64,000 bases of DNA from Leptospira congkakensis (GTDB lineage: Bacteria > Spirochaetota > Leptospiria > Leptospirales > Leptospiraceae), in the NCBI RefSeq assembly GCF_004770265.1, contig NZ_RQGQ01000017.1:682001-746000 (forward strand), read 5' to 3'. Position numbers and translations under genes: made by a program. This document shows, one piece after another, positions 1-9,154 of the stretch (position 1 is the stretch's first letter; the number at the start of each line of letters is the position of its first letter). The notes under the pieces are model-generated. The model was not told where the DNA came from. It searched no databases and saw only the letters and a program-made list of their open reading frames with translations.

Positions 1-11
1 TGGAATATAGA

Positions 12-755
12 TTGTTAAAAACGGAATTGGGTCACAGGCTTGTCACTGTCACTTCCACAAACGAATGGATTCGTGATCTGTCCATTCCCTTTGGTTCCTG
101 GGTAATTGCTGATGAACAAACGGCAGGAAAAGGTCGTGGGCAAAATGTTTGGCAATCGTTAGGCGAAGATCCTTTAATTTTTTCAGGTAAAATAAGGATT
201 TCTGCTGCGGAAATTTCCCTGCCCCTGTTATCTATTTTTGTTTCTTCTGCTGTATTAAAAACAATCTTTCATTTTTTCCCAGAACGAGAAACCGATACCA
301 CAGTGAAGTGGCCCAATGATATCTATCGCGGTGATAAAAAAGTCGGAGGGATTTTGGTTCAGTCCGAGTTTATCAACGGTGTTTTTGATGTGGTTGTGGG
401 GATTGGTCTTAATTTTTTTGGAACTAATGTTCCTGAAACCTTAAAAGACAAAGCAACTTTTTTATGTGAGAAACCACTCGAGGAAGGAGTTCTAGAACGA
501 TTTGCAAATCAGCTAATTCTTGATCTAAACCAATCAGTGATTTCGTTACTCGACCAAGGACAAGTATTGAGAGATTTAGTTTGGATTGAGGATCATTCCT
601 TATTAAAACACAAAGTCATTGAAACGGAATGGCAATCCAGAATGGTTCGCGGTCGTGTTTTGGGAATTGATGAATTAGGATTCCTTCTCATTATGACGGA
701 AACCGGCGAAAAGATTGAACTCATGGACACTTCACCAAAATTTCGGATTATATAA
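12..755 (+). CDS. birA: Biotin--[acetyl-CoA-carboxylase] ligase (BirA, catalytic form)
   Basis: Attaches biotin to the lysine of biotin carboxyl carrier proteins through biotinyl-AMP, feeding fatty acid synthesis. The biotin/ATP-binding loop GKGRGQNVW lies at residues 39-47, KWPNDIY at 99-105 and KVGG at 110-113, all BirA/LplA-fold hallmarks. At 247 residues there is no N-terminal DNA-binding wing, so this is the class I, enzyme-only type and not a biotin operon repressor. The start is TTG at base 12. Only 11 bases precede it, so an upstream start cannot be excluded. The next gene, coaX, begins on the base after the stop, indicating co-transcription. Confidence 0.93.
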   Translation: MLKTELGHRLVTVTSTNEWIRDLSIPFGSWVIADEQTAGKGRGQNVWQSLGEDPLIFSGKIRISAAEISLPLLSIFVSSAVLKTIFHFFPERETDTTVKWPNDIYRGDKKVGGILVQSEFINGVFDVVVGIGLNFFGTNVPETLKDKATFLCEKPLEEGVLERFANQLILDLNQSVISLLDQGQVLRDLVWIEDHSLLKHKVIETEWQSRMVRGRVLGIDELGFLLIMTETGEKIELMDTSPKFRII

Positions 756-1547
756 ATGTCAGAATCACCATTATTATTAGTTATAGATGTGGGAAACACC
801 AACACTGTGTTTGGTGTGTTTCGTGAGGGAGAAGACACTCCTGATTTTCATAAAAGAACCGTAACTCGAAAAGACCGAACATCAGATGAACTCGGACTTT
901 TTCTAAAAGGATTTTTAACACAAGAAAATGTAAAAGCAGATCGTGTAAAAAAAGCCATCTACTCGAGTGTTGTTCCATCGTTAAATCCGATCGTTGAAAG
1001 AATGTTAGAAGATTGGTTTGACGTAAATCCTCTTCGTGTTCACTACCAAATGAATCTCAACTTTGGAATTAGTTATCCAAGACCTTTTGAAATTGGTGCA
1101 GATCGATTGGTAAACGCAGCTTATTGCGCCAAAACATATCCTGGAAAAAAAGCCATTCTTGTGGATTTAGGAACTGCTACCACCTTTTGTGTGATCAGTG
1201 AAAAACCGGAATATGTCGGCGGTGTGATTGCGCCAGGCCTTAAAATTTCAATGGATGCCTTAACTCGTAATACAGCGCAACTTCCTCCTATCGTCTTTGG
1301 TTCTCCGAAACGAGTTTTAGGCGAATCAACGGTAGAATCCATCCAAGCAGGATTTTTCTTTGGTTGGATTGGTCTTTTGAAAGAAATCGTTCGAGCTATC
1401 AAAGAAGAACACCCTGGAGATTACGTTGTTGTTGGAACAGGTGGGCTTGTCACAACCATTCACGCTTCGCATAACCAAGTGTTTGACGAAATAGATCCTA
1501 TGATGACCTTAAAAGGACTCAAAATCCTCGCCGATTTAAATTCCTAA
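756..1547 (+). CDS. coaX: Type III pantothenate kinase
   Basis: Phosphorylates pantothenate in the first step of coenzyme A synthesis. The ASKHA-fold signatures are all present: DVGNTN at residues 11-16 (phosphate loop), GADR at 114-117 (substrate pocket) and DLGTAT at 137-142. The length of 263 fits the family. Type III enzymes are insensitive to CoA feedback and need a monovalent cation (family knowledge). The gene abuts birA, a pairing seen in many bacteria because both are cofactor genes. Its 3' end overlaps the convergent glycosyltransferase by 4 bases. Confidence 0.95.
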   Translation: MSESPLLLVIDVGNTNTVFGVFREGEDTPDFHKRTVTRKDRTSDELGLFLKGFLTQENVKADRVKKAIYSSVVPSLNPIVERMLEDWFDVNPLRVHYQMNLNFGISYPRPFEIGADRLVNAAYCAKTYPGKKAILVDLGTATTFCVISEKPEYVGGVIAPGLKISMDALTRNTAQLPPIVFGSPKRVLGESTVESIQAGFFFGWIGLLKEIVRAIKEEHPGDYVVVGTGGLVTTIHASHNQVFDEIDPMMTLKGLKILADLNS

Positions 1548-3040
1548 TATTTTTTTGTGTAAACAATGGTTTTATAGTGTAACCAATGATTGCCGGGAAC
1601 CGGAATTTCCCATTCTTCTCGATTCCAAGATGATTTTTTTAAATAATCTTTTATGACTGAGTTCATCAATTGGTCATCATAAAAAACAAAACTATCTCTT
1701 GACTGAATGGTTTGGATGTATGATTCGGAAGGAATGTCTAATTCCCCTGGAATGAATTCTAAAATATCGAGATCAGGTCTTTTGTTTCTTAAATCGAAAT
1801 AGGGATCGGGTAAAGCTTGTAAATAAACTGATTTTGAGTGAGCCAAACTCATTTCTAAATGTTGGAAATGTGATTCGAAAACTTTTTTAGAATCAGTTTG
1901 AAACCAATGGATATGATTTGTATAGAGCAAACTAGAAAGAGATAATAATACTCCGATGATTGCGAACTTCCAACCATTTCCTTTGGTGTCGTATAACAAG
2001 GCCATTCCGAATGCTAAAGGAAATAAAATATGAAAGACATACCATCCTTCCGAAGAAGTGTAAAGAGACAACAAAACCGAAAGAATCCAAATCCAAAACA
2101 AAATCCATTTTTGGTTTAGTTTTCCCGAGTTTTTCCATAACTGATAGGAAAGGGAAATGAGTAGAACGATTTCTGCTAGGATCAAAATCAAACGAAACTT
2201 TGCAAAACCAAACCCAAAGGAAAATACTTTCACTTTATCAATTAGTGTGAAGTTTCCGAGTAAATTTCGTTTCCTCGTGAGTTGGGCTCCAAATTGGATT
2301 TCAAACCAATTCCAATCAGGATGGATGTAATAGAACCAACATAGTAAGGGTAAAATTCCACCTAAGATGAACCAAGGAAATGATTTAAGGCCAAAGTTTT
2401 TCCAAACTAAAAATGCGGTGACAAGTCCAAAGGAGGCACCTATAGGATGCGATAAAGAAGAAAGAGAAAGTGAGATTCCCGTCAAAAAAACAAAGTATAG
2501 TTTCGATTTATCTTTGTTAGTTGCAAAAAGTAGACTGATGATAAAGAAAAATGCTGTCAGACCTTCCATTCTGGCAGCAGTTCCAAAACGAAAGAGGAGT
2601 GGTTCCCATAATACACTTGCAAAGGCAATTTGGCTTGCGATTGGCGAAATTGATTCTCGACGCAGCAGCATATAAAAACCAATTGCTGTTAGGTAAACGA
2701 TCAAAACATTTGCCAGGCGAACTGTTGTTAGAGTGTCAGGAAAAACGGATAAGGAAAATCCAGAGAAAAGGAAATATACTGGTGGCATCCAGAGGGTTTT
2801 GGATTCCATTCCTGGAATGAGGCCTTTCAAAACATCGGTTTGTAAGCGACCGTCATTGGCAAAAGATAGGGCAGGTGAAAAAAACAAAACTTCGTCCGGC
2901 CAAACAACAGGGAATACATCCAAGTTGATCCAAACCTGGAAAAAAAACAAAGCGGAGATAATGAAAAACGAGGCGTAAGCCACGTGAGATTTATTTAGAA
3001 AGGGAATTAACGGCTTCTTGTTCCGTTTCAAAGACTTCAA
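1544..3040 (-). CDS. GT39-like multi-pass membrane glycosyltransferase
   Basis: An integral membrane protein of up to 498 residues with about ten hydrophobic segments. It has a GT-C layout: one N-terminal TM, then a periplasmic loop holding a PDE motif (the usual catalytic Asp-Glu position), then repeated TMs and a soluble C-terminal tail. It probably transfers a sugar from a polyprenyl-phosphate donor at the outer face of the inner membrane. The substrate cannot be read. The longest start (TTG, 3040) overlaps the upstream STAS gene by 50 bases. A GTG at 2983, just past the STAS stop and directly before the first TM, is a plausible alternative. Confidence 0.7.
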   Translation of the reverse strand: MKSLKRNKKPLIPFLNKSHVAYASFFIISALFFFQVWINLDVFPVVWPDEVLFFSPALSFANDGRLQTDVLKGLIPGMESKTLWMPPVYFLFSGFSLSVFPDTLTTVRLANVLIVYLTAIGFYMLLRRESISPIASQIAFASVLWEPLLFRFGTAARMEGLTAFFFIISLLFATNKDKSKLYFVFLTGISLSLSSLSHPIGASFGLVTAFLVWKNFGLKSFPWFILGGILPLLCWFYYIHPDWNWFEIQFGAQLTRKRNLLGNFTLIDKVKVFSFGFGFAKFRLILILAEIVLLISLSYQLWKNSGKLNQKWILFWIWILSVLLSLYTSSEGWYVFHILFPLAFGMALLYDTKGNGWKFAIIGVLLSLSSLLYTNHIHWFQTDSKKVFESHFQHLEMSLAHSKSVYLQALPDPYFDLRNKRPDLDILEFIPGELDIPSESYIQTIQSRDSFVFYDDQLMNSVIKDYLKKSSWNREEWEIPVPGNHWLHYKTIVYTKKY

Positions 3041-3329
3041 ACAAATCCAAAAGTTCCACTACATCGAATACCTTTTTGACAGGTGGTGTGATGCAGCAAA
3101 GTTTTAACTTTCTACCTTGTTTGTCTAATTCTCGAACCATCCCAACAAAGATGCGAATTCCAGAAGAAGAGATGTAGGAGATGAGCTCTAGGTTGATGAT
3201 GATGTCACCTTCACCGTTTTGCACGTCGTCGGCCAATTTGGCCTCCACTTCATCCGAATGGGTAATGTCCAAACGACCGTTAAGGTGAACGAGTGTGTGC
3301 TTTCCGATTTTTTTGGTCTTTATTTCCAA
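2991..3329 (-). CDS. STAS-domain anti-sigma-factor antagonist
   Basis: A single STAS domain (112 residues) of the SpoIIAA/RsbV type. The phospho-acceptor loop carries serines at 54-56 in a YISSSGIR context, the position phosphorylated by anti-sigma kinases and dephosphorylated by PP2C phosphatases. This makes it a plausible switch protein for the SpoIIE-type phosphatases elsewhere in the window, but no kinase or sigma gene adjoins it, so the partner is inferred only. It lies upstream of and overlaps the GT39-like gene. Confidence 0.88.
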   Translation of the reverse strand: MEIKTKKIGKHTLVHLNGRLDITHSDEVEAKLADDVQNGEGDIIINLELISYISSSGIRIFVGMVRELDKQGRKLKLCCITPPVKKVFDVVELLDLFEVFETEQEAVNSLSK

Positions 3330-3384
3330 AGCGAGCCTACTTGGTGACTAGAATCTCTGAAAACACCAAAGGTTCAAGAAATTT

Positions 3385-4002
3385 TTACGCTGCCTGGTTT
3401 TTGTTTCGGTTAAAAAGTCGCGGATCTGTTCGTTCTTCGACCGGAATGTGTAATAATATTCGTAGCTTGGTGGAACGAGCAGTTCTATGTCCCAAAAACT
3501 CTTGAATTTCCCACACAGGAAAACCTTTTTTAAAAAGGTCTAAAGCAATGACATCTCGAAGGAAGGGAATATGAATTTCTTTTGAGATCAGGCGGCTTGC
3601 AGTCTTCAGAATTTTTTGAATGGTTCTTGTTCTGAGTTTTCCATAACGACCAGGAAATAGATAATCGGAAGGTGAAAATTCTGAGGAATACCGATAGAGT
3701 TCTAATGCTAAATTAGGTTCGAGGAAGATTTTGCGTCTACGCAAGCGACCACCGTTCTTTAATTTGAATAGTGTTCTTTCTGGATTAAAGTCGGAGACTT
3801 TAAGGTGAATGATTTCGGGGAGTGATAGACCCGTACAGACTAAAAATTTGATGATTAAATAATGCAGGTAATTTTTCGCCCGAAGTCGAAAGAGCAAGGT
3901 GCGTACTTCCACTTGGTCAATCAAACGATTGTCCAGTGTCATGGCATCAACCGTTAATACTTGTGGGAGGAGGATTGGTAGATTCAAATCTTTATTTAGC
4001 AT
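3385..4002 (-). CDS. Tyrosine-recombinase-fold protein lacking catalytic residues
   Basis: A 205-residue protein with the C-terminal catalytic fold of XerC/XerD-type recombinases. Recognisable landmarks are CTGLSLPEI (box I, 56-64), a basic beta-hairpin near 80-92, LFPGRYGK (115-122), FLRD (box II, 147-150) and EFLGHRT (168-174). Against XerD, the box I arginine is Ser60, the box II histidine is Pro146, and the position of the tyrosine nucleophile (His172 plus nine) is Arg181. Arg149 and His172 remain. It should not cleave DNA and may instead bind DNA or serve as a structural partner. There is no N-terminal core-binding domain of normal size. No att-like repeats or cargo genes flank it. Confidence 0.75.
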   Translation of the reverse strand: MLNKDLNLPILLPQVLTVDAMTLDNRLIDQVEVRTLLFRLRAKNYLHYLIIKFLVCTGLSLPEIIHLKVSDFNPERTLFKLKNGGRLRRRKIFLEPNLALELYRYSSEFSPSDYLFPGRYGKLRTRTIQKILKTASRLISKEIHIPFLRDVIALDLFKKGFPVWEIQEFLGHRTARSTKLRILLHIPVEERTDPRLFNRNKNQAA

Positions 4003-4157
4003 ATTTTTTCTCGCAGGAATGTATCAGTTATAACAATCTATGCAATCAAATTGTCACCAAACTGTGGTTTTGGATCAAAAATTCTAAGAAATAAATTTAC
4101 TTGTTCATGTTTTCACACCTTACCGTTTTCTGCTTGATTCATATCCCAAAAACGATC

Positions 4158-4186
4158 CTATCTTTGTGAGAAAAGGTAAAGGATAG
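4158..4186 (+). promoter_or_regulatory. Leader hairpin covering the telA ribosome binding site
   Basis: CTATC (4158-4162) plus TTT pairs with AAA plus GATAG (4182-4186), with one bulged G at 4181. The right arm contains the Shine-Dalgarno AAAGGA (4178-4183), nine bases before the ATG at 4193. The stem is short and AT-rich, so it would be only marginally stable. A regulatory role is a guess. Confidence 0.3.
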
Positions 4187-4192
4187 ATAAAT

Positions 4193-5263
4193 ATGGACTC
4201 TTTGGAACTGAAAACGAATGACCCGGAACTGCAACTGACAAAGGAAGATTTACAAAAAGTTGAGGAACTGACTGGGCAGATACAACTCAACAATCCCAAT
4301 GATATCGTTTCTTATGGAGCCTCGGCCCAAGCTAAAGTTTCTGAATTTGCAGATAAAGTTTTATCAGAAATCAAAACCAAGGATTCTGGATACGCTGGGG
4401 AACTTTTAAATAATCTTTTATTCAAAATCACTGATTTGAATTTGGATAGTTTTGCGGGAGAAGGGAACTCTTTGTCCAAAATTCCGCTCATCGGTGGTCT
4501 TTTTGACGCTTCTCGGAAATTTCTAGCTAAGTTTGAAGACTTACAAACCCAAATCGAAAAGATAGTCGAAGAACTTCACACTGCTCGAACCAACCTAACA
4601 AAAGACATAACATTATTACAGGCATTATACGAAAAAAACTTGGAGTATTTTAAAGAAGTTCAAGTATACATTGCTGCCGGTGATAAGAAGGTTCAAGAAC
4701 TAAGAGACAAAATCCTTCCCGATATGCTCGAAAAGGCAAAAGCACAAGGGGACACTCTTGCTTCCCAACAGTACCAAGATATGGTGCAAATGGTGGATCG
4801 GTTTGAGAAAAAAATCCACGATCTAAAACTCACCCGCATCCTTTCCTTACAAACAGGACCACAAATTCGACTCATCCAAAACGGGAACCAGGTTCTTGTT
4901 GAAAAAATTCAAAGTTCGATTTTGAATACAATCCCACTTTGGAAAAATCAAATCGTAATCGCATTAGGTTTGTTACGCCAAAGAAAAGCATTGGAAGCGC
5001 AAAAACAAGTTTCCAAAACAACAAACGATCTAATCCAAAAAAATGCAGAAATGTTAAAAACGGGAACTGTTGAAATTGCGAGAGAGTCCGAAAAAGGGAT
5101 CATTGAAATTGAAACTTTAAAAACAGTAAACCAACAGCTGATCACTACGATTACAGAAACTCTAAAGATTCAAGAAGAAGGTCGTCAGAAACGAAAAGTT
5201 GCAGAACAAGAAATGATCAAAATCGAATCTGAAATCAAACAAAAACTTTTGGAATCAAAATAG
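4193..5263 (+). CDS. telA: TelA/KlaA family protein (toxic anion resistance family)
   Basis: A 356-residue, mostly alpha-helical cytoplasmic protein with the TelA signatures: a long coiled coil, the ILSLQTGPQIRLIQ block near 220-235 and IPLWKNQIVIALGL near 245-258. The family was named for tellurite resistance on plasmids, but chromosomal members are linked to envelope stress, and the biochemical role is unclear. The start is ATG with AAAGGA upstream. The next gene begins two bases after the stop. The TelA-plus-small-membrane-protein pairing recalls TelA/XpaC gene pairs in other bacteria. Confidence 0.88.
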   Translation: MDSLELKTNDPELQLTKEDLQKVEELTGQIQLNNPNDIVSYGASAQAKVSEFADKVLSEIKTKDSGYAGELLNNLLFKITDLNLDSFAGEGNSLSKIPLIGGLFDASRKFLAKFEDLQTQIEKIVEELHTARTNLTKDITLLQALYEKNLEYFKEVQVYIAAGDKKVQELRDKILPDMLEKAKAQGDTLASQQYQDMVQMVDRFEKKIHDLKLTRILSLQTGPQIRLIQNGNQVLVEKIQSSILNTIPLWKNQIVIALGLLRQRKALEAQKQVSKTTNDLIQKNAEMLKTGTVEIARESEKGIIEIETLKTVNQQLITTITETLKIQEEGRQKRKVAEQEMIKIESEIKQKLLESK

Positions 5264-5264
5264 A

Positions 5265-6128
5265 ATGACTGAAGTGCAATTAGAACAAAATCAAGAGGAG
5301 AAAAAATGGGCAAGACGTGCCCATCTTTCTACTATTTTAACGTATCCTATGGCATTATTGCCATTTCCATTTTTTATCTCTTCTCTTGGGGCAATGGTTT
5401 ATCCCTTTGTCATGTGGCTTTCAAGAAATAAGTCTTCTTATTCCGCCAAACAATCGCTAGAGGCAATGTACTTGCAGGCTTTGTTATCGCTTGGATTCTT
5501 TGGGTTTGGAGCAAAGTTTGGAGAGGATCGAGTTTTACTTGTGTTTTCCTATGTGTTAATGGCATTCCTTCATGTAGTTTTTTTGGGAATTGCTATTTAT
5601 CGAACTACAATTGGAAAAGCTCACCACTATCCATTTAGTTTTTTTCCACTTCTTTTTTCCTCTAACCAAACAAAAGAGAATTGGAATGAACTAAAGAAAA
5701 AATTTGAAGATAAAGTAGAATTCACCGAATATAAATCCCAAATGGAACGATTGGATGGATTTCGTCTATCTACTGAAAAAGAATCCAAATCTCTCTCGGA
5801 TGGATCACTACAAGGTTTATGTAATGAATACTTACATTCTTTATCTGATCTACGCGTGAACCTTGCGGAAGACCCGCTATCTTATAGAAAGGCAAAACAG
5901 TTTTTAAATTATTTTCCAGAGACTGTTTCCAAAATTTTAGGCCAGTACAATAAATTGAGTGTTGGTTCCCCGGAATCAGAAAAAAGAAAAACGGAATTAA
6001 ATTCCTTACTGAGTGAAGTGATCAAAACCACGGAACAAGTCAGAAATAAACTCAAAGCAGATGAAACCCTAAATTTAGATGTTGAGATCACCGCGATGAA
6101 GAAAAACATCGAATTTGGTGGGTATTGA
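5265..6128 (+). CDS. Membrane protein paired with TelA (XpaC-like by context)
   Basis: A 287-residue protein with three hydrophobic segments in the first 110 residues. They begin after a short charged N-terminus and are followed by a long cytoplasmic, helical, coiled-coil-rich tail. No catalytic motif is visible. It starts two bases after telA, and its stop overlaps the next start as TGATG, so the three genes are probably one operon. The topology and partnership suggest the membrane anchor of a TelA complex, as proposed for XpaC-type partners. That assignment is from context, not from a motif. Confidence 0.6.
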   Translation: MTEVQLEQNQEEKKWARRAHLSTILTYPMALLPFPFFISSLGAMVYPFVMWLSRNKSSYSAKQSLEAMYLQALLSLGFFGFGAKFGEDRVLLVFSYVLMAFLHVVFLGIAIYRTTIGKAHHYPFSFFPLLFSSNQTKENWNELKKKFEDKVEFTEYKSQMERLDGFRLSTEKESKSLSDGSLQGLCNEYLHSLSDLRVNLAEDPLSYRKAKQFLNYFPETVSKILGQYNKLSVGSPESEKRKTELNSLLSEVIKTTEQVRNKLKADETLNLDVEITAMKKNIEFGGY

Positions 6129-6940
6129 TGCAATCTGAGTTACTGGATAGATCTTATCATTTTCTAAATTTCCTTCCGACAGTTTCCGACTTCCTTGTGC
6201 AAAAACACAAAGAGTCCGGCCTCAAGGTAGATGAAAAAAGTTTATACAATCTTGTGACGGAAGCGGATTTAAAAGCAGAGTCTATGATTTTGGATGAGAT
6301 CCAAAAAAACTATCCAGGAGATGGAATCCTATCGGAAGAACGAGGAAAAATTGACGGTAACTCAGGATACACTTGGGTTGTGGATCCTTTAGATGGAACT
6401 ACCAATTATACCCATGGACTTCCGTTATACGGTGTTTCTGTTGGGGTTGTCGAAACAGATACGATGACCCCACTCATAGGGATGGTTTTTTTTCCAGAGT
6501 TAAACACTTATTATCATGCCATCAGAGGCCAAGGGGCTTTTCGAGAAAAAACTCCCATCCAAGTTTCTCGGACAAGTTCTTTGAAAGATTCGTTATTTGT
6601 TACAGGATTTCCTTATGATCGAAATTTATCTTTAGACACACTCATGCAATATTATAAATCCATATTGCAAAAATCTAGAGGCATTCGCAGAACAGGGGCA
6701 GCAACACTCGATCTATGTTGGTTAGCCGAAGGGAAGTTTGAAGGATATTATGAACTTGGCCTTAAACCTTGGGATATGGCAGCGGCTGGTCTTATTGTTT
6801 TAGAGGCTAAAGGAAGAATCACATCCATGGATGGTAATGATTTTTCAATTTTGATTCCGAGTTTACTCGCAACCAATGGTCTTGTGCATGAATATCTTTT
6901 AGCAGAATTTGAAGGGCAAATCAATCGAGTAGTTTACTAA
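6128..6940 (+). CDS. suhB: Inositol-1-monophosphatase family protein
   Basis: A Mg-dependent phosphatase of the IMPase superfamily. The metal ligands are all visible: Glu in GILSEE, both Asp residues in WVVDPLDGTTNYTHG, and the Asp in KPWDMAAAG. Expected substrates are inositol monophosphates or related sugar phosphates, and bacterial SuhB homologues also act in rRNA antitermination. The ATG at 6128 is preferred over a TTG three bases earlier because it forms a TGATG overlap with the upstream stop. The 3' end overlaps the convergent glycosyltransferase by 20 bases. Confidence 0.92.
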   Translation: MQSELLDRSYHFLNFLPTVSDFLVQKHKESGLKVDEKSLYNLVTEADLKAESMILDEIQKNYPGDGILSEERGKIDGNSGYTWVVDPLDGTTNYTHGLPLYGVSVGVVETDTMTPLIGMVFFPELNTYYHAIRGQGAFREKTPIQVSRTSSLKDSLFVTGFPYDRNLSLDTLMQYYKSILQKSRGIRRTGAATLDLCWLAEGKFEGYYELGLKPWDMAAAGLIVLEAKGRITSMDGNDFSILIPSLLATNGLVHEYLLAEFEGQINRVVY

Positions 6941-8102
6941 CCATTTGATTTAGTTTTTTTCGAATTACGTCTTTGGTAAAGTTTGCCAAAACATATTCCC
7001 TTCCATTTTTACCAAGCCTTTGGGATATTTCACGATTTTCTAATAAAAAATCCAAAGTTCGTTGGAAAGAGAGAGAATCTGAATAATATAACCCACCTTG
7101 GCTTCGTAAACAATGTCCTCGCATAACAGATGATTTTGCATTGACGAGTACAGTTTTTTCCTGAATCCAAGCTTCCATAATGGAAATCGAAAAACTTTCA
7201 AAAGCGGATGGATTGAGTAGAAGAAAAGATTTTTGAATTTCTGAAAGTTTTTCTTCTTCGCTGACAAAACCAGTAAAACAGATCAAAGGATCTGTTGGTA
7301 CTTCCATAGAAGAAACTGACCCCAGAGATTTTATACTAACATCTGTTCTATGAGAATATAGTTTCCAATCTCTAAAATATTGAAAAAGTTCTGGATATCC
7401 TTTTGCAGGTTCAATTCGACCAACAGTGATCAATTGATTCGAGTTCGAGTTCGAGTTCGAAAGTTTGGGATCTAGGTTTGCAAAATGATCATTAATATAA
7501 GTACCAATTAAAAAGTAAGAACTAACTTTTTGTTTTGTGTACGTTTCATAAACAGAAACTTCTTCTGGCGCATTGAAACTATAAATATACCGGTTTGAAT
7601 ATGTTTTGCGATACATGGGGAGACGAAATGGTGGTTCGTCATGAAATGTTGGCACAATGACAAATGGAATTTTTAAATTAGGGATACTTGCAACAACTGG
7701 GTAATATAAATATCCGATAAGGATCGCTAAATCATAGGAGTTTTGTTCTTTGGAAATGTATTTAACTAATTCGGGACAATAAGGTCCTTGTTCTTTTAGA
7801 AATTCAAATTGTTCTTTGTCTGAAACGGAATCCCCTTTTTCCAAACATTGATTTAGAATGTGATTCATCTTAGTGATGTTTCTTGTTTGTGTTACTGGAA
7901 ATCGTAGAATACGAATGGAGTTTTCTTTGGATTCTCCTTTAGGTAATTCGTTTTTCCAACTTACATAATCTTTAGCGGAAGATGTACAAACCGTCACATC
8001 ATTTGATTCTGATAGAATAGAAGCATAGTCGTAGGCTAATTTTTCAGCTCCACCGGAAGCATGTTCTAAAAACCGTGCAGTGATGATTAGAATTTTTGCC
8101 AC
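6921..8102 (-). CDS. Family 4 glycosyltransferase
   Basis: A GT-B fold glycosyltransferase (393 residues), the last gene of a four-gene minus-strand run. The N-terminal half has the glycine-rich acceptor loop (ASGGAEKLAYDYA, about residues 15-27). The C-terminal half has VGRIEPAKGYPELF and the EX7E motif in ESFSISIMEAW. Nucleotide-sugar donor and acceptor are unknown. Expected role: cell-surface polysaccharide, probably LPS O-antigen, on the cytoplasmic side. A serine-asparagine repeat encoded by a hexamer repeat sits between the two halves. It starts two bases after the previous stop. Confidence 0.88.
   Translation of the reverse strand: MAKILIITARFLEHASGGAEKLAYDYASILSESNDVTVCTSSAKDYVSWKNELPKGESKENSIRILRFPVTQTRNITKMNHILNQCLEKGDSVSDKEQFEFLKEQGPYCPELVKYISKEQNSYDLAILIGYLYYPVVASIPNLKIPFVIVPTFHDEPPFRLPMYRKTYSNRYIYSFNAPEEVSVYETYTKQKVSSYFLIGTYINDHFANLDPKLSNSNSNSNQLITVGRIEPAKGYPELFQYFRDWKLYSHRTDVSIKSLGSVSSMEVPTDPLICFTGFVSEEEKLSEIQKSFLLLNPSAFESFSISIMEAWIQEKTVLVNAKSSVMRGHCLRSQGGLYYSDSLSFQRTLDFLLENREISQRLGKNGREYVLANFTKDVIRKKLNQMVSKLLD
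7438..7460 (-). repeat. In-frame TTCGAG hexamer microrepeat
   Basis: Three full copies of TTCGAG plus a partial TTCGA. Read on the minus strand they encode Ser-Asn repeats in the linker between the two Rossmann domains of the glycosyltransferase. Copy-number change would lengthen or shorten the linker by two residues without shifting the frame. Confidence 0.85.
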
Positions 8103-8104
8103 AA

Positions 8105-9154
8105 CTAACCTCTCACGACTTCAAGAAGTGGTAAGATACTCGTTGATTGTAAATATTCATCCAGCCTAATATTTTGAGCTCCAATGATAGAATTTCTAAA
8201 GTCTTGTTTTTTAAAAACGGAATCAACCAAGGGAACTATGGAATCAAAGTTTTTAGATTCAAATAGGATTCCAGAATGATTTAGGGTTTCAGGTACGGCA
8301 CCGGCTGCAAAGGCAACCACGGGCAAATGAAAATAAATGGCTTCCATAAGAGGAACACAAAAACCTTCATGTTCACTCATCGATAGAAACATATTACTTT
8401 CAGAGTAGATCTTTTTTAACATCGATTCATCAACATAAGAAATGATTTTTACTTCATTTGTAAGATCCAAGTGGTGGATCATAAAATTGAGTTCATCAAG
8501 GTAGGATTGTTGGTTGGGATTACAGAAACCCAACATTCGCATAGAAAATTGGTTTCCCATTTTTGATTTCCATGTTCTGGCAAAACGAATCAAATCATCT
8601 TGTCGTTTATTTGGCGCAATGCGACCAACAAATAGGAAAGAAGGATGATCAAATGATTTAGATTTGAAATCTCTTGGCACATCCTTCCATTTTTGGAAAT
8701 TCAAATGTAGGGGAAGTAACCTAGCATGTTTAAATCCTATTTCTTGAAGTTCATTCAAATTAAAATTAGAAACAGCAAAGGAATGATGGAATGTATCACG
8801 AATGGTTTCTAAGTCTTCACGACCCTTACGTAACAAATAAGAAAACTTAAGATCGTATCCGGAGAAAAAATCCTCAGGTGTTACGTTATGATAGATAAGA
8901 ATTTTTCGATTGGGAAATTTTAAAACAAAATCTAAAACATCACTATGAATAGAGTGGTGGTAAACCAATACGTCGTTTGGTTTGATTTTTGCTTTAGTAA
9001 GTTTTTCTGCATATTTTCTATCGTAAGAAAAAACGTTTTCTGTAAAAATTTTTCCGTTATAACCCTCTTTGGCGAGTAAACGTTTTATCTCTAACATTTC
9101 TTGAGAGATGGCATCGCCTAATTGGAATCCTGCAGAAAATTGATGTATGTTCAT
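8105..9154 (-). CDS. Family 4 glycosyltransferase
   Basis: A 349-residue GT-B enzyme. The C-terminal half has LFVGRIAPNKRQDDLI and the donor-site block EHEGFCVPLMEA (EX7E), followed by VVAFAAGAVPETL, a classic GT4 nucleotide-sugar pocket. It is closely similar in the donor site to the next gene upstream (9151-10218), which suggests an old duplication. The two reading frames overlap by 4 bases, so translation is probably coupled. Role inferred: sequential sugar additions in surface glycan assembly. Confidence 0.9.
   Translation of the reverse strand: MNIHQFSAGFQLGDAISQEMLEIKRLLAKEGYNGKIFTENVFSYDRKYAEKLTKAKIKPNDVLVYHHSIHSDVLDFVLKFPNRKILIYHNVTPEDFFSGYDLKFSYLLRKGREDLETIRDTFHHSFAVSNFNLNELQEIGFKHARLLPLHLNFQKWKDVPRDFKSKSFDHPSFLFVGRIAPNKRQDDLIRFARTWKSKMGNQFSMRMLGFCNPNQQSYLDELNFMIHHLDLTNEVKIISYVDESMLKKIYSESNMFLSMSEHEGFCVPLMEAIYFHLPVVAFAAGAVPETLNHSGILFESKNFDSIVPLVDSVFKKQDFRNSIIGAQNIRLDEYLQSTSILPLLEVVRG

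Noticed and set aside
3385..4002. Recombinase gene as mark of an integrated element
   Set aside because: No flanking repeats, tRNA gene or cargo genes, and the catalytic residues are gone.
7438..7460. CRISPR-like or phase-variable repeat
   Set aside because: Units are 6 bases with no spacers, and the in-frame unit cannot switch the gene off.
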